Assembly (NCBI GenBank): GCA_022771695.1
Contig: JALEKJ010000062.1
Location: forward strand, 167,459 to 231,458
Length of the DNA: 64,000 nt
Source of the DNA: Roseburia sp.
GTDB lineage: Bacteria; Bacillota; Clostridia; Lachnospirales; Lachnospiraceae
Reading direction: 5' to 3'
Shown here: positions 8,443 through 17,622 of the stretch, piece after piece
Numbering within the stretch: the first letter of the stretch is position 1
Layout of the letters: the number at the start of each line of letters is the position of its first letter
Notes under the pieces: generated by a model
Told to the model about the DNA's origin: nothing
Databases searched by the model: none
What the model saw: only the letters and a program-made list of their open reading frames with translations
Program-made: the position numbers and the translations under genes

Positions 8443-9792
8443 CTATAACATAATTTTTGTAATCAATTCTGCCAGTTTTTTCGCTTCCGCATCAATCACC
8501 TTCTGATTCTTCCCCTCAATCATAACACGCACTAACGGTTCTGTACCGGACGGTCTGATTAAGACCCTTCCCTCTCCGTGGAATTTCTTTTCCACATTGG
8601 CAATCGCATCCGCAATCTCCTGATATTCCATAAAGCTTTCCTTCTTATGATTCGGCACCTTTGCATTGACCAACGCCTGCGGCAATACCTCCATTACAGA
8701 TGCAAGCTCTGACAGTGTTTTCCCTGTCTCCACCATAACCTCTAATAAATGCAGTGCACTAAGAAGTCCGTCTCCGGTCGTATTGTCATCCAGAAAAATG
8801 ACATGCCCCGACTGTTCTCCGCCAATGTTATAGCCATGTTCGCGCATATGTTCCAGTACATAGCGGTCACCGACCTTCGTCTTCTCGACATTGACTCCCT
8901 CGCGTTCTCCCATCAGCGTAAAGCCAAGGTTCGACATAATGGTGACAACAATCGTATTCTTTTTTAACTTCCCCTTCTGCTTCATATGAAGACCGCAGAT
9001 TGCCATAATCTGGTCTCCGTCTACCAGTTCGCCCTTCTCATCTACCGCCAGCATACGATCCGCATCACCGTCAAATGCGATACCGATATCCGCCTTCTCA
9101 TATACTACACGCGCTTTTAATTCATCCATATGCGTCGAACCGCAGTTCGCATTAATATTCGTTCCATCCGGATTTGTATGAATGGCAACCAGTTCTGCAC
9201 CCAAATCCCGTAATGCCTTCACGGATGTATAATAAGAAGCACCCTCTGCGCAGTCCACAACAATCTTCTTGCCCTTTAAGTCTACCGGCACGCACTTTTT
9301 CATGAATTCTACGTATTCATCCTTCAAATCGAAACGATAATCAATCTTTCCGACTCCCGAACCGATTGGCAGAACCACATCTTTCATGTTGTTGCGAATC
9401 AAATCTTCGATTTCATCCTCAAGTGCATCTGAAAGCTTATAGCCCTCCCCGTTAAAGAACTTAATTCCGTTAAATTCCATCGGGTTATGAGACGCGGAAA
9501 TCACTACGCCCGCATCTACTTTATGCTTTCTCGTCAGATATGCGATTGCCGGTGTCGGCATCACTCCCACAAAAATTGCATTGGCGCCAACCGAGCAGAT
9601 TCCTGCCATCAGCGCACTTGCCAGCATACCGCCGGAAATTCTGGTATCACAGCCTACGATAATCGTTGCCTGATGCTCCTGCTCTTTAGTAAGCACATAG
9701 GCACCCGCCTGTCCGAGCTTTGTCGCCAGTTCTATGGTAAGTTCAGAGCCTGCTATTCCGCGCACGCCATCTGTACCAAACATTCTAGCCAT
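8443..9792 (-). CDS. glmM: phosphoglucosamine mutase
   Basis: GlmM interconverts glucosamine-6-phosphate and glucosamine-1-phosphate, feeding UDP-GlcNAc and peptidoglycan. The family start [12 protein letters not shown] is at 9792 with GGAGG eight bases upstream; the frame can be extended to a GTG at 9807 that lacks a site. The active-site serine lies in VISASHNP, the metal loop is AFDGDADR, and the C-terminal phosphate-binding RPSGTEP is present. Length 449 residues is normal. It forms the widely conserved cdaA-cdaR-glmM module, in which GlmM is known in other Firmicutes to bind and restrain CdaA. Confidence 0.98.
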   Translation of the reverse strand: MARMFGTDGVRGIAGSELTIELATKLGQAGAYVLTKEQEHQATIIVGCDTRISGGMLASALMAGICSVGANAIFVGVMPTPAIAYLTRKHKVDAGVVISASHNPMEFNGIKFFNGEGYKLSDALEDEIEDLIRNNMKDVVLPIGSGVGKIDYRFDLKDEYVEFMKKCVPVDLKGKKIVVDCAEGASYYTSVKALRDLGAELVAIHTNPDGTNINANCGSTHMDELKARVVYEKADIGIAFDGDADRMLAVDEKGELVDGDQIMAICGLHMKQKGKLKKNTIVVTIMSNLGFTLMGEREGVNVEKTKVGDRYVLEHMREHGYNIGGEQSGHVIFLDDNTTGDGLLSALHLLEVMVETGKTLSELASVMEVLPQALVNAKVPNHKKESFMEYQEIADAIANVEKKFHGEGRVLIRPSGTEPLVRVMIEGKNQKVIDAEAKKLAELITKIML

Positions 9793-9820
9793 GCCAAATT
9801 CCTCCACATTATCTTAAATT

Positions 9821-11242
9821 TTATTCATGCGTCACAGTCGTCTCTGAAGCATTCTCCGCAGATGTTGCATTCTCCGTAGACGTTGTGTTCTCCACAGATG
9901 TTGCATTCCCTGATGAAGTCTCTGTTGTCTCGGTAGACACAGAAGTTTCCGCATCCTGCCCTGCATCATCATTCGAGTTCGTGTTCCCGTTTCCGCTGAT
10001 TGCAGCCGGCACTTTCACCGTTTCTGTCAGCCAGCAGTATTCCTCCAACGCAAAGTTGACCGTCAGGCGATGCTTTCCTACACCGAGACCGTTCGCATTG
10101 ACGGTTCCCTCAATATTTTTCGCCTTAAGCTCCGATATGACGCTCTCCGGTCCGCTTATCTCTACCACAACGACATCCTCGTCAAACTCCAGCAGATATG
10201 CTTCACGCAGATTCTCCACAGTAAGGTTCGCCACCGGCACCTCAAACGTCTTACTCATAACCGGTTCTACTTTTACGGTAACCTCAATCTTCGCATCCGA
10301 AGTCAGCACAAGCGATGTTCCGGACGGCAGATAAGAGCTGATATCCACCGTAGTCACAAAGTCCTCTGTGATATCAGTCACATCCAATACCTCTGCCGGA
10401 ATTATAATTTTATTGACCGGATTTAATATCGCACTCTCACCTTTGATCCGAACGGTCTCCAGCGGATATTCGATTCCGGTTATCATATAGCCTTCCGCCA
10501 CTTTGCCTGTCGTATTAAACTCCAAGGATACATCTTTTGTACTCAATATCTGTGCGGAAACAGTTACCGTATCAAGACTTAACGTAAGCCTTGTCGTATC
10601 AATAGCATTGCCGTCCGCATCGTACAGCACCGGAACCACACTATCCGTGACATCCGTGGAAACGCCGTCAATATTGATGGTAGCAACCGCCGAATCTATC
10701 TGGCTGATAATGAATGCCGGTCCTGAAATTTTCAGCAGATTCGAGCCGACAATTTCCAGATTGCCGAGCGCACATCCATCCGCCACCGTTCCTTTTGTAT
10801 TCGGCACAATCACCTTCTGACAGGTGCCCAAATCTCCTAACACCACTTCCAGATACAGTTGCTTTGAAGTTATCGTCACCTTATTGGTATATCTCTTAGG
10901 TGTGATAGTAACCGGCACACGGTATGTCCCTGTATTTTCGTTGTATTCGATTTTCTCCATATCGGCAACTGCGGAAAAATCAGAATTTGCCATCTCCGAC
11001 AAAACGCTCCGCTCCGCAGAAGCATAAAACGTGATGGTGTTCTTGCCATCCAGTGCTTCAAAGTACTTATTCTGCTCCGTAAGATAATCCGTATTCTCCG
11101 TTGTAATGCTCGTGGTAAACGGCTGGACAGTAGTCGGATTATCAATATTAATCACAACAATCCACAACACCACCGCAAACAATGTTGCAAGTAACTTGAG
11201 GCCAAAATTATTTGTTATCTTTTTACCGAGCTTCTTTAACAT
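9821..11242 (-). CDS. cdaR: CdaA regulatory protein CdaR (YbbR-domain protein)
   Basis: A 473-residue single-pass membrane protein: a TM segment at ~16-34 (LLATLFAVVLWIVVINIDNP), then several extracellular YbbR repeats, then a serine/threonine/asparagine/glutamate-rich tail of ~60 residues. CdaR binds and modulates the c-di-AMP synthase CdaA in bacilli. The gene overlaps the end of cdaA by 20 bp and is followed by glmM after 28 bp, the standard order. The start ATG follows GGAGGAGG. The low-complexity tail (repeats of the type ENATS) is a local feature and possibly wall-spanning or simply disordered. Confidence 0.93.
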   Translation of the reverse strand: MLKKLGKKITNNFGLKLLATLFAVVLWIVVINIDNPTTVQPFTTSITTENTDYLTEQNKYFEALDGKNTITFYASAERSVLSEMANSDFSAVADMEKIEYNENTGTYRVPVTITPKRYTNKVTITSKQLYLEVVLGDLGTCQKVIVPNTKGTVADGCALGNLEIVGSNLLKISGPAFIISQIDSAVATINIDGVSTDVTDSVVPVLYDADGNAIDTTRLTLSLDTVTVSAQILSTKDVSLEFNTTGKVAEGYMITGIEYPLETVRIKGESAILNPVNKIIIPAEVLDVTDITEDFVTTVDISSYLPSGTSLVLTSDAKIEVTVKVEPVMSKTFEVPVANLTVENLREAYLLEFDEDVVVVEISGPESVISELKAKNIEGTVNANGLGVGKHRLTVNFALEEYCWLTETVKVPAAISGNGNTNSNDDAGQDAETSVSTETTETSSGNATSVENTTSTENATSAENASETTVTHE

Positions 11243-12113
11243 TTTTCAGCCTCCTCCGCAATAATTCAATTTTAGAAACTTCCTGCTCTCGTCGCTGCAA
11301 ATATGTGAGCTTGTTCTTTAAAAACTCTGCATCGACATTGCGGTACAGTTCGCCGCCCAAAGCAATCGACACTCTTCCTGTCTCTTCCGACACGACAATC
11401 GTCAATGAATCGCTGACCTCACTGATACCGACTGCTGCACGATGTCTCGTTCCCAAATCTTTACTGATAGACAAAGAATCGGTAAGCGGCAGATAACAGG
11501 TTGCAGATACAACGCGGTCGCCGCGCACAATCACGGCGCCATCATGAAGAGGTGTATTTTTTTCAAAAATATTAATGAGCAACTGGCTTGTAAGGATTCC
11601 GTCCACTGCAATACCGGTTCTCTCATACTCCGATAGAACAATCTCATCCTCCACTACAATCAGTGCACCTGTTTTCACTTTTCCCATCTCATAGCATGCC
11701 TTTACCAGCTCAGTAATCGTACGGTCGGAAAATTTACCAGTGTCACCCTTTGAAAAGTCAAATCGAAACAGCGATGCCAGAATATTTTTTCTTCCCAGAT
11801 TCTCAAGCGCTTTTCGCATCTCAGGCTGAAAGATGACCACAAGTGCAATCAACAATATATTGAGCGTATTTTTCGCAATCCATATAATGGTATTCATCTG
11901 GAACACCGCCGCAATTAGCACAAACAGCAGAATCACCATTAAGCCCCTGAGCAGTACCCATGCTCTGGTATTCTTAATCCACACCAGCATATAGTAAAAC
12001 AAAAACGCAATTATGATAATCTCCACAATATCCGTGGTGGTTATTTTTGGCAAGTTCATGTACATAGATGCCTTATTCCAAAAAGCTTCTAAAGTTGCTC
12101 TCACGTTCTGCAC
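11223..12113 (-). CDS. cdaA: diadenylate cyclase CdaA
   Basis: CdaA condenses two ATP into c-di-AMP, an essential messenger controlling potassium and osmolyte transport. Three hydrophobic segments occupy the first ~95 residues. The DAC domain carries LHDGAVIV (DGA motif) near residue 195 and GTRHRAAVGI (RHR motif) about 30 residues later. I keep the GTG start at 12113, preceded by AAGGAAG at seven bases. Length (296 residues) fits the family, with a basic tail after the DAC domain. It is followed by cdaR and glmM in one unit. Confidence 0.97.
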   Translation of the reverse strand: MQNVRATLEAFWNKASMYMNLPKITTTDIVEIIIIAFLFYYMLVWIKNTRAWVLLRGLMVILLFVLIAAVFQMNTIIWIAKNTLNILLIALVVIFQPEMRKALENLGRKNILASLFRFDFSKGDTGKFSDRTITELVKACYEMGKVKTGALIVVEDEIVLSEYERTGIAVDGILTSQLLINIFEKNTPLHDGAVIVRGDRVVSATCYLPLTDSLSISKDLGTRHRAAVGISEVSDSLTIVVSEETGRVSIALGGELYRNVDAEFLKNKLTYLQRREQEVSKIELLRRRLKNVKEAR

Positions 12114-12125
12114 GTCTTCACTTCC

Positions 12126-13130
12126 TTAATCTAACAAATCCTCGTCGATATCCATCTCTCTTGCAAACTGTCTCTTCGTCAGCCGCTCACTGTTTTCATC
12201 CTTACCGCTAAAGCGCTTTACCTTCTTATCCGTTCCGGAAATAAACGCTTTCGGCACTGCTTTGACATAATAATAATACTCATCGTCTTCGAACTGAAGC
12301 CGCTCCGTCCTCGAGTAATCCAGGTTAAAGAATAAGAACTGTATCACAAGTGCTATCGCTGCAGAAACAACGCTTCCAATCAACACCCCCAACAGTTTCC
12401 CCGAAATACCAAGCAGCATGTATCCGGCAATCAAACCGATGGACTCAAAAAGCGTACCGGAGATAATGGCTACACGCCATGCATTCTCAATCGACATTCT
12501 GCGAATCACGTATACAATAATCAACGTAATCGCCAACACACCAGTCACGAGATACATCTCTTTGTTTCCCAACAACTGATTGAGTGCAACCGTAAACATT
12601 GATGTTGCTTCACCTTCCACATCAGCCACCCCACTAAGCACCTTAGCATTGTTCTTCACCCCGTCAAGGAAGAAGTATAAAATGGTTCCGCAAATCATTG
12701 CAAACACCGAGTATGCTTCTCGAAGAAGCCCCATTCCAAGCGGCATGATGTATGGAATATGAAGTCTGCAGCAAACCACTGTCAATACTACATCGTAACC
12801 GTGTTTTGGCGCGAAACGAAAATAGATTAAATAAATCAGCATAAATAAAATCAATGCCACCAAACATACTTCCAGCGACAGCGCATACATATCCAGCAGG
12901 ATTACCAATGTCGCCACCAGCATCGTCAGCCGGATTGGGAAAACAGAACAAAGTAATGCCAAAATCAATGCAATCGGGATACTGCTGATGCGCTCCATAT
13001 ATCCGATATTAAGATTAATCATCAAAAATATTACGAATGCCAACAAAAATCTCATAATTGGCACAAGATATACTTCATTTTTTCCATAGAAGCGTATCAT
13101 CTTCTCTTTTAGTTCCAATATGGTTGTCAT
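12126..13130 (-). CDS. polytopic membrane protein of unknown function in the cdaA operon
   Basis: I do not recognise the family. The 334-residue chain has about eight to nine hydrophobic segments between residues ~20 and ~280 and an acidic/basic cytoplasmic tail (YYYYVKAVPKAFISGT, then many charged residues) ending in DIDEDLLD. The ATG follows AGGAGG at a good distance. It ends 12 bp before cdaA, so it is probably co-transcribed with the c-di-AMP synthase and may act with it; this is inference from position only. The repeated tyrosines (EDDEYYYYVK) just after the last membrane segment are noticeable. Confidence 0.8.
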   Translation of the reverse strand: MTTILELKEKMIRFYGKNEVYLVPIMRFLLAFVIFLMINLNIGYMERISSIPIALILALLCSVFPIRLTMLVATLVILLDMYALSLEVCLVALILFMLIYLIYFRFAPKHGYDVVLTVVCCRLHIPYIMPLGMGLLREAYSVFAMICGTILYFFLDGVKNNAKVLSGVADVEGEATSMFTVALNQLLGNKEMYLVTGVLAITLIIVYVIRRMSIENAWRVAIISGTLFESIGLIAGYMLLGISGKLLGVLIGSVVSAAIALVIQFLFFNLDYSRTERLQFEDDEYYYYVKAVPKAFISGTDKKVKRFSGKDENSERLTKRQFAREMDIDEDLLD

Positions 13131-13143
13131 ATTTTCCTCCTGC

Positions 13144-13569
13144 CTACTCCCACTCCGTGTTATTCGTCGTTTTCAGTCGTTCCTCACGCTCGTACATCTG
13201 GTTCACCTTTTTAAGGCTCGCATAATACTTTTTTACTTTTCTGCGACCGTCTGTGTATTTCACATTGAAAATAATATAGGTTGCTCCAAGATAAATCACC
13301 ATAAATACCAAATAGGAGAGTACTAAAGACATGACCGCCTCGCGAATTTCCATCTGATTTATCTTCTCAAATAACCCTTCCATCGAATACAATGCCCATA
13401 GTCCAAACAACAGTACATAGCTGATTGTTCCGGTAACAAAACTAATCAGAGCTTGCAGGGAAACATAGTCTTTTCTTGCATATTGTGTCATCGGCTTGCA
13501 CTCTTTGCCTTCATTCTCATCAAACTGTGACAGCTTTATCATATGCCGTAAACGTTCCTCATTTACCAT
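13144..13569 (-). CDS. small two-helix membrane protein of unknown function
   Basis: A 141-residue protein with hydrophobic segments at ~41-62 and ~80-102, so N- and C-termini probably both lie in the cytoplasm; the C-terminal ~35 residues are basic and helical (RRKVKKYYASLKKVNQMY). It precedes the 334-residue membrane protein by 13 bp and so belongs to the cdaA operon. The ATG has AAAGGAT about ten bases upstream. No family recognised. A partner of the neighbouring membrane protein is possible but untested. Confidence 0.75.
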   Translation of the reverse strand: MVNEERLRHMIKLSQFDENEGKECKPMTQYARKDYVSLQALISFVTGTISYVLLFGLWALYSMEGLFEKINQMEIREAVMSLVLSYLVFMVIYLGATYIIFNVKYTDGRRKVKKYYASLKKVNQMYEREERLKTTNNTEWE

Positions 13570-13695
13570 ACAGCAATCTTATCCTTTCCGGTTCTCGCAA
13601 CCGCACGTTCTCATGTTTTTTCTAATTTTGCACGCAGTTACGCATTCTTACTTCACATTATAGCACAGGACACCCTATTTTCAAAGTAAAAACCA

Positions 13696-13731
13696 TAAAA
13701 AAACAGGGTCCTCATCTCAGGCCCTGTTTTC
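13696..13731 (-). terminator. rho-independent terminator after yvyF
   Basis: On the minus strand AAAACAGGGCCT pairs with AGGACCCTGTTTT (one bulge) and is followed by an unbroken T run reading TTTTTTTATGG. It lies directly behind the yvyF stop codon and separates the yvyF/comFC unit from the cdaA operon. Confidence 0.85.
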
Positions 13732-13738
13732 CCTATTC

Positions 13739-14140
13739 CTACTGTAAGAAACGCATACGGTTTCCGTCACGCTCTCTCTTCTTAATCTCCGGCTCCTTCG
13801 GCTTAGCAATCGCTCCCGCAAAGGTATTCGCCATCTCCGCTTTACACTTCTCGCAGAAGCGTCCGGTGCAAATCGGCGTACCACACTGTTCACAGACAAT
13901 TCCGTCTGCCCCTGCTGTTGACAAAGAAAGTCGTTCTTCTCTAATCCACTGCCGAATCTGTTTCACCGAAACATCCAGTTCCTCTGAAACCTGCTCAACC
14001 GTTGCGTTTTTATTCTCCTCGAGATATGCCTTCACCTCTTGGAACTTCTCCTCCAACTTCTTCTGGCATGCCGGGCAAAGTCGAGCCCCTCCCATATAGT
14101 TGAACAAACGTCCACAGTCCCTGCAATTTGTAACTTCCAT
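13739..14140 (-). CDS. yvyF: YvyF-like flagellar-operon protein with zinc-finger-like motifs
   Basis: A 133-residue protein with two CxxC pairs at the N-terminus (CRDCG and CPACQ), a central helix-turn-helix-like segment VEQVSEELDVSVKQIRQWI, and two more CxxC-type pairs (CEQCGTPIC, CEKCK). This architecture and the position next to comFC match YvyF of Bacillus, which sits between comFC and flgM in a flagellar locus. No flgM follows here. The start ATG has AGGAGG at seven bases. It may regulate motility or competence genes; the role is poorly understood even in Bacillus. Confidence 0.82.
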   Translation of the reverse strand: MEVTNCRDCGRLFNYMGGARLCPACQKKLEEKFQEVKAYLEENKNATVEQVSEELDVSVKQIRQWIREERLSLSTAGADGIVCEQCGTPICTGRFCEKCKAEMANTFAGAIAKPKEPEIKKRERDGNRMRFLQ

Positions 14141-14163
14141 TTTAGACCTCCTAGGTATATCTG

Positions 14164-14910
14164 TCAGAATCCGGTTCCGATGCTGATGCAGATATAGTAA
14201 ATATTTTGTGCTCCACCGGAAAGCAACACGGCTGCCACCGCATCCATCGTGCTCCCTGTTGTGTATATATCATCTACCAACAATATCTGACTATATTTTA
14301 CTATATTCGGCGCTAATTGAAAAGCATTTTTTAAATTACGCTGCCGCTCTTTGTCATTCAGCTCTTTCTGTGGCACTGTGTCGCGAATACGCTTTACAGT
14401 TCCTGTATCCACCGGTATTCCCAGTTCTTTTCCCAATGCCCGCGCAAATATCTCGGCCTGATTATATCCGCGCCGGCGCTTTTTCTTCGGATACATGGGA
14501 ATCGGTACGATAACTTCAATCCGGTTTCTTAGAACCCAATCGCTATGTATGTCCGCAGCCCGTTTTGCATAAAACTGCGCGTACTCCCGCCTGTTGCTGT
14601 ACTTAAAGCGGTACATGGACTTTTTCATTCCTGCCCGATACAAAAAGACCGCTTTCCCTTGTCGGTATGCGTGGCTCTTCACGATGCAGTCACTGCAATA
14701 TTCCCGCTCGCCGTTTTCTATCGGCTTCCCGCACTTTTTGCACATCGGTTCTGTAACCGCTGCCGCCTCCTTCTTACAGTCTTCGCAGATTACAGTTCCA
14801 AGCGGCAAAATCTCATCACAGATTGGGCACCGCGGCGGATAAAAATAATCCGACAATTTCTTCACTATCGTATGCATATGTGTTACCGCTCTCCCCGAAA
14901 ACACCTGCAT
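14164..14910 (-). CDS. comFC: ComF family protein (phosphoribosyltransferase-like)
   Basis: The N-terminus has four pairs of cysteines (CPICDE, CEDCK, CKKCG, CSDC) likely binding zinc, followed by a type I phosphoribosyltransferase domain with the PRPP loop ILLVDDIYTTGSTMDAV. ComFC is needed for DNA uptake during transformation in Bacillus and relatives, though its chemistry is not settled. 248 residues is a normal length. Start is uncertain: ATG 14910 has a poor site, while ATG 14877 (MHTIVKK) has GGGGAG 13 bases upstream. It is followed by yvyF after 23 bp. Confidence 0.9.
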   Translation of the reverse strand: MQVFSGRAVTHMHTIVKKLSDYFYPPRCPICDEILPLGTVICEDCKKEAAAVTEPMCKKCGKPIENGEREYCSDCIVKSHAYRQGKAVFLYRAGMKKSMYRFKYSNRREYAQFYAKRAADIHSDWVLRNRIEVIVPIPMYPKKKRRRGYNQAEIFARALGKELGIPVDTGTVKRIRDTVPQKELNDKERQRNLKNAFQLAPNIVKYSQILLVDDIYTTGSTMDAVAAVLLSGGAQNIYYICISIGTGF

Positions 14911-14987
14911 TCTCTAATTCCGTTACATCCTAACACTTTTCACGGGTATATACCATAAACATTTTCTTAATTTTTTCTTTCAAAATT

Positions 14988-15590
14988 TTATACATGGTCC
15001 TTCCGGGACAACAGCCTGCCAAACCAACTTTTCTTCTCCGTTGTTTTTCTCTGATTCTCTCTTTCTGCAAGCACGTCCTCTCTCTTTTCCGGCAGACCGA
15101 TTTCCAAAAAGAACTCATCATACACGTCGTCCCGTTTGTTAATCTTTTCGCACATTTCCTTCAGGACTTCCATGACCGTCTCCATCATTTTTTTCGCATT
15201 TTGCGCCATCCGATCATCAAAGCTCATCCCACGGACGGGCGCATTCTCGCCCCAAATGCAATCATCGCCGAGCATCCGTAACTTATTCAATCTGTCACGC
15301 TGCTCCTTGCGGACCGTACTCAAGAAACGACTGACCAAGGCATTATGTGCCTCATCATCCGTATAGCACAAAAACTCCTCCAATGAATACATCTTCGGAC
15401 ATCCGATTTCATAATAAAGATTATATACACGGCAGATTTTCTCTGCCACACCGCGCAGAATCACGCCGCACTCCTGCGGATTTCTCCAATATTTCCACTC
15501 TGCCTTTTCCAGTTCTGCGCTAATGGTGTCGTACATTCCCTGTAGTTCCGGTGACTCCAGCTTGCATTCTTTCAAAAAATCAAAGTTCAT
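14988..15590 (-). CDS. uncharacterised helical protein
   Basis: A 200-residue soluble protein that I cannot assign. It starts best at ATG 15590 (MNFDFLKEC), with AGAGGAAA upstream; a longer frame to 15686 overlaps aroK. The first half resembles small helical domains of the DUF4145 kind (NPQECGVILRGVAEKICRVY), which occur alone or with nucleases, but the match is weak. The C-terminus is basic and ends WFGRLLSRKDHV. It lies between aroK and comFC and overlaps neither with the chosen start, except that its upstream 26 bp abut the aroK stop. Confidence 0.7.
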   Translation of the reverse strand: MNFDFLKECKLESPELQGMYDTISAELEKAEWKYWRNPQECGVILRGVAEKICRVYNLYYEIGCPKMYSLEEFLCYTDDEAHNALVSRFLSTVRKEQRDRLNKLRMLGDDCIWGENAPVRGMSFDDRMAQNAKKMMETVMEVLKEMCEKINKRDDVYDEFFLEIGLPEKREDVLAERENQRKTTEKKSWFGRLLSRKDHV

Positions 15591-15615
15591 GACTATTTCC
15601 TCTTTTCTATCTGTT

Positions 15616-16119
15616 CTACGAAATTTGTCCCAATATCTCTGCACAGATTGTCTCGGCAGGCTTTCCGTCCGTCGCAATACACACATCTGCCACCGTCTCG
15701 TAACGCGTTTTTCGCTTCTCCATCAGTTCACGGATATATGCAACATCCATGTGTCCATTTAAGACCGGGCGATTTGTGCTATGCCTGACCCTCTCATAAA
15801 TCGTCTCCGGGCTTGCCGTAAGAAGAACAATACTCCCGCTTTGTTTCATTATCGTCGCATTCTCATCCCGCAAAACGCTTCCGCCGCCGCAGGATACTAC
15901 CAGCCCTTCCTCTCCGGCAAACGAACGCAATAATTCTGTTTCCAGATCCCGAAAATATGGTTCTCCATATGTATCAAATATCTCTGTAATCGCCATCTGC
16001 TGCTGTTCTTCAATCAGTTCATCCATCTCAACGCACTTCACACCGAGACGTGTCGACAGCACACTTCCGACCGTGCTCTTGCCGGTTCCCATAAATCCAA
16101 TCAGATATATATTTTTCAC
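15616..16119 (-). CDS. aroK: shikimate kinase
   Basis: AroK phosphorylates shikimate at the 3-hydroxyl in the chorismate pathway. P-loop GFMGTGKST near residue 9, the shikimate-binding acidic residue in CVEMDELI, the CGGGSVLR loop and the lid region with RPVLNG are all visible. The start is GTG (16117-16119) with GGAGGAGAGG upstream. 167 residues is typical. It follows aroE by 21 bp, so the two chorismate-pathway genes are probably one transcript. Confidence 0.96.
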   Translation of the reverse strand: MKNIYLIGFMGTGKSTVGSVLSTRLGVKCVEMDELIEEQQQMAITEIFDTYGEPYFRDLETELLRSFAGEEGLVVSCGGGSVLRDENATIMKQSGSIVLLTASPETIYERVRHSTNRPVLNGHMDVAYIRELMEKRKTRYETVADVCIATDGKPAETICAEILGQIS

Positions 16120-16140
16120 TGCTGCCTCTCCTCCCCATCT

Positions 16141-17007
16141 CTAGTGAAAAAACTTTTCCTTCACCTCTTCAACCGGCATTTCCTGCCCCGTATAGAGCTT
16201 AAACGCGGCAACTCCCTGCCATAGTAACATCCCCCTGCCGCTGACACAGATGCATCCTGCCTCTTTTGCCTCGCGAAGCAGTTTCGTCTCCTCCGGATTG
16301 TACACCGCATCTGCGATGACAAGTCCCGGATAGAAAGCCGAAACATCTTTTACCACACTCTCCTCATCCATCGGCGTCATGCCCACGCTCGTCGCATTGA
16401 TAAAAATCTCACATGTACGAATTTCTCTGGTCATTGCAGCCACATCGGCAATGTCAAAAACATTCACGGTACAATCCGGCACTTCTCTGCGGATTTTCTC
16501 CGCCGTCTCGCATGCTTTGCTGACAGTCCGATTAAAAATTGTAATTTCACGCACTCCATCCAAAGCACACTGTACCTGAATTGCAGTCGCCGCACCGCCA
16601 CCGCCGGCAATCACAACCTTCTTCCCCATTACATCAATCCCATGGTCTTTTAAGTTATTGACAAATCCCTCGCCATCTGTAATGTATCCGGTCAGCTTCC
16701 CGTCGTCATTGACAATCGTATTCACCGCCCCGATAATCCGCGCCGCCGGCGACAATTCATCCATATACTTCACCACTTCCGTCTTACACGGCATCGTCAC
16801 ATTGCATCCGCGCATTTTGAACGTCTTCATCGCCGCAATGGCATCCGCGACCTCTTCCGCCTTAATATCAAACGCCACATATGCATAATCTAACCCCAAA
16901 CGCTCAAAGCTGTAATTGTACATCGCCGGCGAACCGGAATGGCCGACCGGAGAACCAATCAGTGCCAAAAGCCCTGTATGCCCTGAAATTCTGCTTTCCA
17001 TTACCAC
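16141..17007 (-). CDS. aroE: shikimate dehydrogenase
   Basis: AroE reduces 3-dehydroshikimate with NADPH. The substrate motif IGSPVGHSGSPAMYN is at the N-terminus, the catalytic lysine lies in NVTMPCKTEV, and the nucleotide-binding GGGGAATAI is at mid-chain, followed by NRTVSKA. Length 288 residues. The start is either GTG 17007, with AAAGG nine bases upstream, or ATG 17001; the difference is two residues. Upstream of aroK; the gene pair supplies aromatic amino acid precursors. Confidence 0.95.
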   Translation of the reverse strand: MVMESRISGHTGLLALIGSPVGHSGSPAMYNYSFERLGLDYAYVAFDIKAEEVADAIAAMKTFKMRGCNVTMPCKTEVVKYMDELSPAARIIGAVNTIVNDDGKLTGYITDGEGFVNNLKDHGIDVMGKKVVIAGGGGAATAIQVQCALDGVREITIFNRTVSKACETAEKIRREVPDCTVNVFDIADVAAMTREIRTCEIFINATSVGMTPMDEESVVKDVSAFYPGLVIADAVYNPEETKLLREAKEAGCICVSGRGMLLWQGVAAFKLYTGQEMPVEEVKEKFFH

Positions 17008-17099
17008 AAACCATACCTTTTCTCATATTTTACAACAAAACTATGATAACTGCTTTTTCGTCTGTTTTCAATCCTTTTTTGCTTTACCACGTAAAAGTG

Positions 17100-17621
17100 C
17101 TATACCGTCCGGCGAAATCGGTAACGAATATCCATCCCGCCATCCTTATCCAACACAATCTGCATCAGCTTCTTATCCAGAAACGGGCGCATTGCAAGTT
17201 CCACCTCTTCCTCGCATTCCACCAGATATCTGCCATCGGTAACAAGAATGATAAGCTTCGCTCTCGCATGATACAGTTTCAGATATGCCACCAACTTTTC
17301 CAGATGTTTCTCTGTATCGTACTTTTCATATTCCGAAAAAAAGCTTTGGCACATTACTATGGAAATCGGACGAACTTCTGTTGTAATTCGTTCATCCGAT
17401 TTCCACTCTACAACATTCAGTCGAACGTTACGGAACACTTCACTGTGCCGTTTCAAACTTCCCAACAGTTCCGGCACATAGGTCGAAACCTTCTCCTGTT
17501 CCAATGCCCCGTCAATGACCACTGTCATCTCCAGTATTCCCCCCGTATAATTGCCGGGCACATGCAAAATCCGCTCCACAGTATTCTTAAACGTCAGCAA
17601 CGCCACCGGTGACAACTCCAT
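17100..17621 (-). CDS. unknown protein with a degenerate von Willebrand A-like fold
   Basis: Not recognised as a named family. The 173-residue chain alternates hydrophobic strands and helices as in VWA domains: MTVVIDGALEQEK would be the position of the metal-binding DxSxS motif but lacks its serines, and LIILVTDGRYL resembles the later VWA strand with its aspartate. Metal binding is therefore doubtful. The stop of the preceding 128-residue gene lies within its ribosome binding region (GAGGAGAATAAA then ATG), so the two are translationally linked. Function unknown. Confidence 0.72.
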   Translation of the reverse strand: MELSPVALLTFKNTVERILHVPGNYTGGILEMTVVIDGALEQEKVSTYVPELLGSLKRHSEVFRNVRLNVVEWKSDERITTEVRPISIVMCQSFFSEYEKYDTEKHLEKLVAYLKLYHARAKLIILVTDGRYLVECEEEVELAMRPFLDKKLMQIVLDKDGGMDIRYRFRRTV

Positions 17622-17622
17622 T

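Noticed and set aside
16881..17612. A 243-codon open frame on the plus strand across aroE and the VWA-like gene
   Set aside because: It overlaps two minus-strand genes with good ribosome sites and has a composition rich in Phe/His/Ile typical of antisense frames.
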